Origin: DATLFS01 sp035540935
GTDB lineage: Bacteria; Actinomycetota; CADDZG01; WHSQ01
DNA length: 14,315 nt
NCBI GenBank assembly: GCA_035540935.1
Contig: DATLFS010000126.1
Coordinates: forward strand, 1 to 14,315
Reading direction: 5' to 3'
Positions 1 to 5,786 of the stretch are shown here, piece after piece. Made by a program: the position numbers and the translations under genes. Each line of letters starts with the position of its first letter. Within the stretch, counting starts at the first letter, position 1. The notes under the pieces are model-generated. The model saw only the letters and a list, made by a program, of their open reading frames with translations, did no database searches and was not told the origin of the DNA.

Positions 1-804
1 GTGGGAGCTGCGGAAGTAGTAAGTGCTCGAACCCGACGCGGTCGCTTCCTCGTGCGCGTTCAGATGCAACGAGACGAAGACGTCGGCGTCGGCCTCGTTG
101 GCGCGCCGCGCCCGTTCGTGCGTATCGGGACCCTCGGCGGCGTGGCGGGTGAACCGGACGCGTGCTCCGTCGCCGATGAGGCGCCTCGCCATGCGTGTCG
201 CCAGGTCCCAGCACATGTCGTCTTCCCAGGCGCCGGTGCAGCCCAGGCCACCGCGATCGTCGCCGCCGTGACCGGGGTCGAGTACGACGAGCGCCTCGTG
301 CATGCCGCTCGGTCGCGCCAGGCGGAGCTGCTCGCGAAGCGCGGCGGCGGTTTCGGCACGCTCGACCCGCAGTCCCGCGATCGCCGCGTGCGTGGCAGGA
401 CCGTAGATGCCGTCCTCGACCACACCGTATTCCTTCTGGAAGAGCCGCACCGCCTCGTCGGTGTCGGGCCCGAAGATGCCGTCCTCGCGGCCTGCGTCGT
501 ATCCGAGGGCGTTGAGCCGGGTCTGCAACGCGGCGACGTCGTCACCGCGCATGAACGGCCGTGTGAGGTAGAGCGACCGGTCGCCGAGGCGCCACGACGC
601 CTCGACCAGGCCGGCCCACGTCTCGGTCCCTACGAGTCCGTCGACGAGCAAGCCACGCTGTTGCTGGAACGCGCGCACCGCGGCGGTCGTGCTCGGCCCG
701 AAGGATCCGAGCTCGTCGTCGATGTCGAAACCGAGAGCCCGAAGGCGGGCCTGAACGTCGGCGACCTTCTGCGACCGGTCGCCGGGCCGGATCAGCAGGT
801 TCAT
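1..804 (-). CDS. cwlM: CwlM-like N-acetylmuramoyl-L-alanine amidase (3'-truncated by window edge)
   Basis: I translated this frame directly; it stays open to the left edge, giving the first 268 residues. Two PG_binding_1 domains come first (about residues 5-70 and 85-147; repeated pattern FQQQRGLLVDG / FQKEYGVVEDG). An Amidase_3 domain starts near residue 171 with LDPGHGG. Zinc-ligand candidates are His179, Glu194 (AWEDD) and His247 (SLHLNA); the last catalytic Glu would lie beyond the edge. The ATG overlaps the stop of the M23 peptidase gene (ATGA), which fixes the start. There is no signal peptide, because the first binding domain begins at once, so the protein is probably cytoplasmic like mycobacterial CwlM. 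As I recall, mycobacterial CwlM has Arg in place of both His ligands and acts as a regulator of MurA; here both His are kept, so hydrolase activity is possible. The family call is confident; whether it regulates, cleaves or does both is open. Confidence 0.9.
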   Translation of the reverse strand, partial: MNLLIRPGDRSQKVADVQARLRALGFDIDDELGSFGPSTTAAVRAFQQQRGLLVDGLVGTETWAGLVEASWRLGDRSLYLTRPFMRGDDVAALQTRLNALGYDAGREDGIFGPDTDEAVRLFQKEYGVVEDGIYGPATHAAIAGLRVERAETAAALREQLRLARPSGMHEALVVLDPGHGGDDRGGLGCTGAWEDDMCWDLATRMARRLIGDGARVRFTRHAAEGPDTHERARRANEADADVFVSLHLNAHEEATASGSSTYYFRSSH

Positions 805-1370
805 CTGCGAGCCGCCGCGACCCTGTAGAGCCGGCGCATGAGCGGATAAGGATTCACCCACGTCCCACGGGCGTCGCGGATCCCGAGATGCAGGTGCGCG
901 ACGAACTCACCCGCGTGACCGGGGCGCGCGCCGTAACCGGTGTTGCCCACCTCACCAAGAGGCTGTCCCGCCGCGACGCGGTCGCCCACGCTGAGGCCGC
1001 CGGCGAACCGCCGGAGATGCGCATAGAACCAGTAGCGACCGTCCTCGCCGCGGATGCCGACGCGCCAGCCGGAGTAGAAGAGCCAGCCGAGTTGCTCGAC
1101 GCGTCCCGGCGCCACGGCGACGACGGGGGTTCCGGGCTCGGCCAGGATGTCGTTGCCTTCGTGGACCCCGATCTGCACCCACTCGCCGTCCACCAGCCGC
1201 ATGCGAGGCGCATGCCAGTCGTTCTTGAAGTTGATCACGGAGTACCAGGAGCTCCGCAGGACGGGGAAGACCATTCCCTCCGCCGCCACGGGCTCGAGGT
1301 AACCGTCGTCAGCCGTCGCCGGCGGAGCGGCGAGGAGCAGTACCGCCAGGACGCAGGAGAGTCGACGCAT
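801..1370 (-). CDS. Secreted M23 (LytM-type) peptidase
   Basis: A 189-residue protein with a typical Sec signal peptide (two Arg, then a Leu/Ala-rich core, likely cleavage after Ala20 in PATA-DD). The M23 fold is marked by HEGND (His70, Asp74), YAHL (His118) and HLHLG (His159, His161), which are the zinc ligands and catalytic His of this metallopeptidase family, so all key residues are present. M23 enzymes cut peptide cross-bridges in peptidoglycan, and some bind or regulate without cutting. The gene begins 30 nt after the trxB stop, and its stop overlaps the cwlM start by 4 nt, so it is translationally coupled to cwlM. In the well-known actinobacterial order this slot belongs to thioredoxin (trxA/trxC). 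No clear Shine-Dalgarno sequence is seen before the ATG. The fold call is strong; the exact bond cut is unknown. Confidence 0.93.
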   Translation of the reverse strand: MRRLSCVLAVLLLAAPPATADDGYLEPVAAEGMVFPVLRSSWYSVINFKNDWHAPRMRLVDGEWVQIGVHEGNDILAEPGTPVVAVAPGRVEQLGWLFYSGWRVGIRGEDGRYWFYAHLRRFAGGLSVGDRVAAGQPLGEVGNTGYGARPGHAGEFVAHLHLGIRDARGTWVNPYPLMRRLYRVAAARR

Positions 1371-1400
1371 GGTCCGACGAGGTTAGCCGCCCCCTGCAGG

Positions 1401-2339
1401 CTAGTGCGCGTGCGACTCGAGGTAACGCTCGGCGTCGATCGCCGCCATGCACCCCATGCCCGCCGCGGTTATCGCCTGGCGGTAGCGGAAATCGACCACG
1501 TCGCCCGCCGCGAACACGCCGGGCACGGATGTCTCGGTCGTCTCGCCCGGGGTGACGACGTAGCCCTCGGTCAGATCCAACTGTCCCTCGAACAACGATG
1601 TGTTCGGGGTATGGCCGATGGCAACGAAGACGCCGTCGGTTCGCAACTCGTCCTCGCCGCCGGTGCGGATGTTCTTGAGACGGATCCCCTCGACTTTGCC
1701 GTCGCCGAAGACCTCGGTGACCACGGAATCCCAGACGAAGTCGATCTTGTCGTTGTCGTAGGCGCGCTGCTGCATGATCTTTGATGCGCGTAGTTCGGCG
1801 CGCCGGTGAACGATCGTGACTTTGGTGGCGAACTTCGTCAGGAAGGTCGCTTCCTCCATCGCCGAATCGCCTCCACCGACCACCACGAGCTCCTTGCCGC
1901 GGAAGAAGAACCCGTCGCACGTCGCGCAGGTCGATACGCCGTGCCCGAGCAACTCGCGCTCACCAGGAACCTCGAGCATGCGCGCCCGCGCGCCGGTAGC
2001 GATGATCAACGAGCTAGCGCGGAAGGTTCGATCGGATACGGCCACCTCGAACGGCCTGCGCGACAAATCGACGCTTGTGACGTTGTCGGTCACGTACTCG
2101 GTGCCGAACCGCGCCGCCTGCTTGCGCATGCGCTCCATGAGATCCGGACCCATGATCCCGTCGATGAAGCCGGGATAGTTCTCGACCTCGGTCGTGAGCA
2201 TCAGCTGTCCGCCGGCCTCGATACCTTCGATGACCACGGGCCGAAGGTCGGCGCGCGCGGCGTAAACAGCGGCGGTGAGTCCGGCGGGCCCGGAACCGAT
2301 GATGACGACGTTGCGGGGGTCCTCCTGCATCTCTTTCAC
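1401..2339 (-). CDS. trxB: Thioredoxin-disulfide reductase
   Basis: A 312-residue flavoprotein that uses NADPH to reduce thioredoxin in the cytoplasm. FAD-binding GSGPAG lies at about residues 15-20, the redox motif CATC at Cys138-Cys141, the NADPH-binding GGGDSA at 155-160 followed by HRR at 178-180, and the second FAD motif AAGD at 277-280. Length and motif order are standard for bacterial TrxB. The frame can start at GTG (2339) or at ATG (2330, giving MQEDPRN). An AGGG about 10 nt before the ATG favours the ATG slightly, so the N-terminus is uncertain by three residues. It follows the anti-sigma gene by 41-50 nt. No thioredoxin gene follows in this window, so its partner must be encoded elsewhere. 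Confidence 0.97.
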   Translation of the reverse strand: MKEMQEDPRNVVIIGSGPAGLTAAVYAARADLRPVVIEGIEAGGQLMLTTEVENYPGFIDGIMGPDLMERMRKQAARFGTEYVTDNVTSVDLSRRPFEVAVSDRTFRASSLIIATGARARMLEVPGERELLGHGVSTCATCDGFFFRGKELVVVGGGDSAMEEATFLTKFATKVTIVHRRAELRASKIMQQRAYDNDKIDFVWDSVVTEVFGDGKVEGIRLKNIRTGGEDELRTDGVFVAIGHTPNTSLFEGQLDLTEGYVVTPGETTETSVPGVFAAGDVVDFRYRQAITAAGMGCMAAIDAERYLESHAH

Positions 2340-2380
2340 ACCCTATCGAACGCCCGGCGCGCGACCGAGATTCCGCAGCG

Positions 2381-3322
2381 TCAGGGCTGGATCTGTCCTC
2401 CGATCGAGGTGCTGGGAAGCTCGCAGGACCCCTCCGGCCAGAGATAGAAGAGAAAGCCGTCGATGGGCGCGTTGCGCTCGCTCGCGGTGGCGAATCCGAG
2501 CACCAGGACGTTCTTCGCGCCGAAGCGCCGGTGCGCGCCGTACGCGGGTAGGACACGGTCGTTCGCCTCCACTACCTCTTGCCCGCACTCCTCGATCTGA
2601 TCCCACAGCTCTTCAGGCGCCGCTGCGATCAGCTCTTCGAGGAACGCGTGCTGAAGCCCGGGGTCGAGCGGCGCCCGGTACGCGCGTGCGAACGAGACGA
2701 AGGGCTCGGAGGTGGCGCCCAGCCGCTGCAACTCGGCGCGCCGGACCCTCGCAGGAGCACTCGTGCGCGCGACGCCCGCCGAGGACGCGGTCTCGGCTTC
2801 GGCACCCTCCGCCTCGGAATCGCCGCCGCCGGCGCCGGCGTCGGCCGCCTCCGCCGCCTCCGCCGTGACTGCATCGGCCGTGCCGGAGTCGAAGAGCGGG
2901 CGCGGCCCGGTGGTGGCGCCGAACGGCGCCTCGATCGCAGCGCCGTCACTACCCGCTTCATCGTCCGTCCCGTTCCCGCCGACGAGGATGATCCCGCCGA
3001 CGATCGCCACTACCGACGCGGCCGCGGCGAGGCCGCCCGCGAGCCGCGGCCCCCACCCCCGGCGGTTCCCGGGGAGCGCGACCACCTCGCCGCCGGGGGT
3101 CCCGATGCCCAGCTCGGCTGCCACCCGGCGTCGCAACGAGTCGCGTTCGCCGGGTCCCAGCCCCCCTACCGGCTCCAGCAGAGCCACCACCGCCTGCAAC
3201 TCGGCGCGGCAGTCGTCGCAGGCCTCCAGGTGGGCGGCGACCGCGGCGGTCTCCTCCTCGGGGAGCTCACCCGCGGCGTAGGGTCCCAGCAGCTCGGAGC
3301 AGCGCTCGTGGTCGATGTTCAT
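2381..3322 (-). CDS. Zinc-type anti-sigma factor with long extracytoplasmic domain (anti-SigM-like)
   Basis: A 313-residue membrane protein. The N-terminal anti-sigma domain carries the ZAS signature HxxxCxxC (His31, Cys35, Cys38 in HLEACDDC), which in this family grips the ECF sigma factor. One transmembrane segment spans about residues 94-116. Outside follows a low-complexity Ala/Glu/Gly/Asp linker (about 120-195), then a predicted folded domain (about 200-313) with two Cys (EECGQ, GSCELP) that could form a disulfide. I do not recognise that outer domain. The ATG overlaps the sigma gene stop by 4 nt (ATGA), and a GGAGG lies 10 nt upstream. It presumably holds the sigma factor at the membrane until an envelope or redox signal releases it; the signal is not evident. 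The position matches mycobacterial Rv3912, but this protein's outer domain looks larger. Confidence 0.88.
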   Translation of the reverse strand: MNIDHERCSELLGPYAAGELPEEETAAVAAHLEACDDCRAELQAVVALLEPVGGLGPGERDSLRRRVAAELGIGTPGGEVVALPGNRRGWGPRLAGGLAAAASVVAIVGGIILVGGNGTDDEAGSDGAAIEAPFGATTGPRPLFDSGTADAVTAEAAEAADAGAGGGDSEAEGAEAETASSAGVARTSAPARVRRAELQRLGATSEPFVSFARAYRAPLDPGLQHAFLEELIAAAPEELWDQIEECGQEVVEANDRVLPAYGAHRRFGAKNVLVLGFATASERNAPIDGFLFYLWPEGSCELPSTSIGGQIQP

Positions 3323-3891
3323 GGCGTCGAATCCTCCGACGGCCGCGGCCCCGCGCTTTGTTCCAAGAGAGCCGCGAGGCGCCGCCGGCCGCGGCTGATG
3401 CGCGATTTCACGGTACCGATGCTCACTCCCGTCTCGACCGCGATCTCCTCGTAGGGGACTCCGCCGAGGTCGTGGAGGACGACGGCCGTTCGATAGTCCT
3501 CCTGAAGGCGTGCAAGAGCGGCGGCGATGTCCACGCGAGCGGCGGTCGCATCGTCCACCCGAGCGGTATCAGCCCGCTCCGGTAGCTCGGCCTCCGGGAC
3601 CGGGGCGCGGCCTCGCTTGCGGAGCAGGTCGTGGCAGGCGTTGATGGCGATCCGGTACAGCCAGGTGCCGAAGGCGGAGTCGCCCCGGAACCCGGGGGCG
3701 CGCCGGAACGCCTGGATGAACGCATCCTGGGTCGCGTCGAGCGCGTCGGCGCGGTCGCCGGTCATCCGCAGAGCGAGCGCGAACACCCGGTCTTCGTGGC
3801 GGCGCATCAGTGCGGCGAAAGCCGGCTCCTCACCCGCCACGAAGCGAGTGACGAGCTCTGCGTCGTTCAGATGCTCGAGGTCACGATCCAC
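3319..3891 (-). CDS. sigM: ECF RNA polymerase sigma factor, SigM-like
   Basis: I place the start at GTG 3891, giving 190 residues (beginning VDRDLEHLND), because homology to sigma-70 begins right after it; a longer open frame to 4062 only mirrors the kinase gene. Region 2 covers about residues 23-92 (motifs DATQDAF and FRGDSAFGTWLYRIA, followed by NACHDLLRKR). Region 4 covers about 126-176 (DLGGVPYEEIA, then VSIGTVKSRISRGRRRL, a typical helix-turn-helix). There is no region 3, as expected for ECF factors. The start lies inside the kinase gene (11-nt overlap) and the stop overlaps the anti-sigma start, so all three are tightly coupled. The symbol rests on synteny with mycobacterial sigM (murJ upstream; anti-sigma and trxB downstream). 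A candidate ECF promoter sits just before the start codon. Confidence 0.92.
   Translation of the reverse strand: MDRDLEHLNDAELVTRFVAGEEPAFAALMRRHEDRVFALALRMTGDRADALDATQDAFIQAFRRAPGFRGDSAFGTWLYRIAINACHDLLRKRGRAPVPEAELPERADTARVDDATAARVDIAAALARLQEDYRTAVVLHDLGGVPYEEIAVETGVSIGTVKSRISRGRRRLAALLEQSAGPRPSEDSTP
3338..3364 (-). promoter_or_regulatory. Candidate ECF promoter inside the sigma gene, before the anti-sigma gene
   Basis: On the minus strand GGAAC (3364-3360), an 18-nt spacer and CGTC (3341-3338) match the ECF consensus used by SigM-type factors (GGAAC-N16-18-CGTC). A start near 3331 would leave the GGAGG of the anti-sigma gene outside the RNA, so it would have to be read leaderless or nearly so. 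Chance occurrence is possible in high-GC DNA. Confidence 0.25.
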
Positions 3892-5347
3892 GGAACTCGA
3901 CGTCCGCGATCTCGGCGGTTCCACCACCACCCGGCAGCGCGGTGATCCACACGAGCCAATACCGCGCGGCTTCGGAATCGATGTCGGCGGACGCCTCGCC
4001 ATCCAACCGCCCGAGATCGGCAACGGAGTCGAACGCGTTCTCGTCACCGCCGATGTCGTCACCCGAGCGGATCTCCACCGCCCCTGCGTTCCCCGTCACG
4101 ATGATCTCGCTCGGCGCCACGGCCTCACCGAGGTCGAAGATCAACCCGACGCCGGGCTTCCCGATGAGCTCCAGCGAGTCGTCGTAGGTCTCGGTGCTCC
4201 AGGAGGTGCCGGCGTCGCCGTCGGTCGCGAGCGCCACCTCGTCCGGATGCTCCCGGCCGTCGCCGTGAGGGTCGAAGTCCTGCGCGCCCGCGATCTCGAG
4301 AACCGCCCGCCCGCCGCCGTTCCTCCCGCCGGCATCCTCCGAGGCATCCTCCTCGGGCGGCGACACGAGGCGCGGGAGGGCGACGACGGCCAGGATCGCC
4401 AGCACGATGAGGGCGAGCACGGGCCCGACCCATCTCGTGTCCGCCTTCGCCGCGGTCGCCGGCCGGGGGCGCGGAGCCGGGCGAAAGGCGGTGGTCCCTT
4501 CCGTGGTCGCTGCCGCTCCGGCCAGCGCCGCCCCCATCTCATCCGCCGAGGCGTAGCGATCGTCCGGGTCCTTCTCCAGAGCGCGCATGATGGCGCTCTC
4601 CAGCGTCCTCGGAACGCCCGCTCGGATGCTTCGCGGCAGCGGCGGCTTCTCACGAACGTGCTGCATCGCGGTCGCCACCTGACTGTCCGCACTGAACGGT
4701 GGTCGTCCCGTAGCCAGCTCGTAAAGGACGACACCAAGCGCGTACAAATCGCTGCGAGCGTCTGGGTCGCGGCCCTCCGCCTGCTCGGGCGATAGATACG
4801 TGACGGTCCCGAGGATCGATCCGGTCGTCGTCAGGTCACGCTGATCGCCGAACGCGGCCTTCGCGATGCCGAAGTCACCCACCTTCACCGTGCCGTCCCC
4901 TGTAAGGAGGACGTTGGCGGGCTTGACGTCACGATGCACGACCCCATGGCGGTGGGCATAAGCGAGCGCGTCGCAAACGGCGGTCCCGATCGCGGCAACG
5001 CGCTCCGGCGGGAGCGGTCCCTGATCGGCCAGGAGCGAAGCCAGCGTCCCGCCTGAGCAGTACTCCATCACGATGAAGTGGCGCTCACCGCCGACGGGCT
5101 CGTCCTCGCTGCCGGTGTCGTAGATCGACACGATGTGGGGATGCGTCAAACGGGCGGCAGCCAGCGCCTCGCGGCGGAACCTCTCCACGAAGGCGCCGTC
5201 GTCGGCGAGGCCCGAATGAAGGATCTTGACGGCGACCTGGCGCGCCAGCACCTCATCCCGAGCGCGCCACACCTGCCCCATGCCGCCGCGCGCTAGGGGG
5301 GATTCCAAGACGTAACGATCCGCGAGGACCGCGGATTGGTCGGGCAT
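3881..5347 (-). CDS. Membrane Ser/Thr protein kinase with extracytoplasmic discoidin-like domain
   Basis: A 488-residue Hanks-type kinase. The kinase domain spans about residues 11-275: Gly-rich loop GGMGQV (21-26), catalytic Lys41 (VAVK), Glu60, HRD at 138-140 with Lys142 and Asn145, DFG at 158-160, a Thr-rich activation loop (Thr173-175, Thr181, Thr183), and SPEQ at 186-189. All catalytic residues are present, so it should be active. A Pro/Arg/Ala linker leads to one membrane helix (306-328) and an outer domain (about 345-488). The outer domain has patterns of an F5/8 type C (discoidin) beta-sandwich: ATDGDAGTSWST, then LIFDLGE and the strands after it. It starts 11 nt after the small membrane gene. 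In mycobacteria the matching position holds a pseudokinase plus outer domain fused to MurJ. MurJ, CwlM and the anti-sigma factor are plausible targets, inferred only from context. Confidence 0.93.
   Translation of the reverse strand: MPDQSAVLADRYVLESPLARGGMGQVWRARDEVLARQVAVKILHSGLADDGAFVERFRREALAAARLTHPHIVSIYDTGSEDEPVGGERHFIVMEYCSGGTLASLLADQGPLPPERVAAIGTAVCDALAYAHRHGVVHRDVKPANVLLTGDGTVKVGDFGIAKAAFGDQRDLTTTGSILGTVTYLSPEQAEGRDPDARSDLYALGVVLYELATGRPPFSADSQVATAMQHVREKPPLPRSIRAGVPRTLESAIMRALEKDPDDRYASADEMGAALAGAAATTEGTTAFRPAPRPRPATAAKADTRWVGPVLALIVLAILAVVALPRLVSPPEEDASEDAGGRNGGGRAVLEIAGAQDFDPHGDGREHPDEVALATDGDAGTSWSTETYDDSLELIGKPGVGLIFDLGEAVAPSEIIVTGNAGAVEIRSGDDIGGDENAFDSVADLGRLDGEASADIDSEAARYWLVWITALPGGGGTAEIADVEFRGS
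3899..3922 (-). promoter_or_regulatory. Candidate autoregulatory ECF promoter at the sigma start codon
   Basis: On the minus strand GGAAC (3922-3918), a 15-nt spacer and CGTC (3902-3899) lie inside the kinase 3' end. The CGTC ends 7 nt before the GTG at 3891, so a transcript would begin close to the start codon. The spacer is one base shorter than the usual range, so confidence is limited. Confidence 0.3.
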
Positions 5348-5358
5348 CGCTGCCGATG

Positions 5359-5751
5359 CTACGGGGTGTTCGCCCGGGCCGTCGCGGTAGCTCGCCCCCA
5401 GTCGCGTAACGCGTCGATCCTCCTCACCACGATGGTCGGGGCCTCCCTCCGCAGCCGCACGATGACCGTGCCGTCTTCATGCGCCTCGACCGAGACGACG
5501 CGGGCGCCTTCGGGACGCGCCACCTCTTTCGCCGCCATCTCGAGAGACGGGACGTTCGTGTACGAGAGGGTCCGGTCGTTGATCAGGTCCGCCAGCTCGA
5601 CCGCGGTGTCGCGCGCGACGCCGTCGAGCCGGAAGAAGTTCACGGCTATCACGCCGCCGTCGAAGAGGGCGACGCCGAGGAGGCCGAGGACGATCACGGT
5701 CCGGGCGAGCCACGAAACCAAGATCCCGCGCTCGTCACGATGCGGCTTCAT
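5359..5751 (-). CDS. Small single-pass membrane protein of unknown function
   Basis: I choose ATG 5751, giving 130 residues (MKPHRDERG...). The same frame is open upstream to 6186, but that part overlaps murJ and is a shadow. A short charged N-terminus (KPHRDERG) precedes one hydrophobic helix (about residues 13-37), then a folded-looking outer part with alternating strands and helices (about 40-120). The layout recalls TadE/pseudopilin-like proteins: a charged leader ending in RG, a long hydrophobic helix, then N-F-F and A-R-D-x-A. The usual Glu at +5 is absent, so I do not assign that family. It lies 35 nt after murJ and 11 nt before the kinase, so it is very likely in the operon. I do not recognise the family. 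It could be an accessory to MurJ or to the kinase, based on position only. Confidence 0.72.
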   Translation of the reverse strand: MKPHRDERGILVSWLARTVIVLGLLGVALFDGGVIAVNFFRLDGVARDTAVELADLINDRTLSYTNVPSLEMAAKEVARPEGARVVSVEAHEDGTVIVRLRREAPTIVVRRIDALRDWGRATATARANTP

Positions 5752-5786
5752 ACGGCCTGTTATATCGGCGCGAGCCGGACGAAACT

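Noticed and set aside
1..828. Open plus-strand frame of 275 codons across the cwlM region
   Set aside because: It is antisense to the cwlM frame, which has two peptidoglycan-binding domains and an amidase domain. The plus-strand product shows no known motif.
2800..2880. GC-rich trinucleotide-like runs in the anti-sigma gene
   Set aside because: They encode the Ala/Glu-rich linker and reflect codon bias; there is no regular repeat unit like a CRISPR or satellite array.
3892..4062. Longer N-terminus for the sigma factor
   Set aside because: These codons lie within the kinase outer domain and give a Pro/Arg/Ser-rich stretch with no sigma homology.
3527..4795. Plus-strand open frame of 422 codons opposite the kinase and sigma genes
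   Set aside because: High-GC antisense shadow: Arg-rich, low complexity, no domain, and it crosses two well-supported genes.
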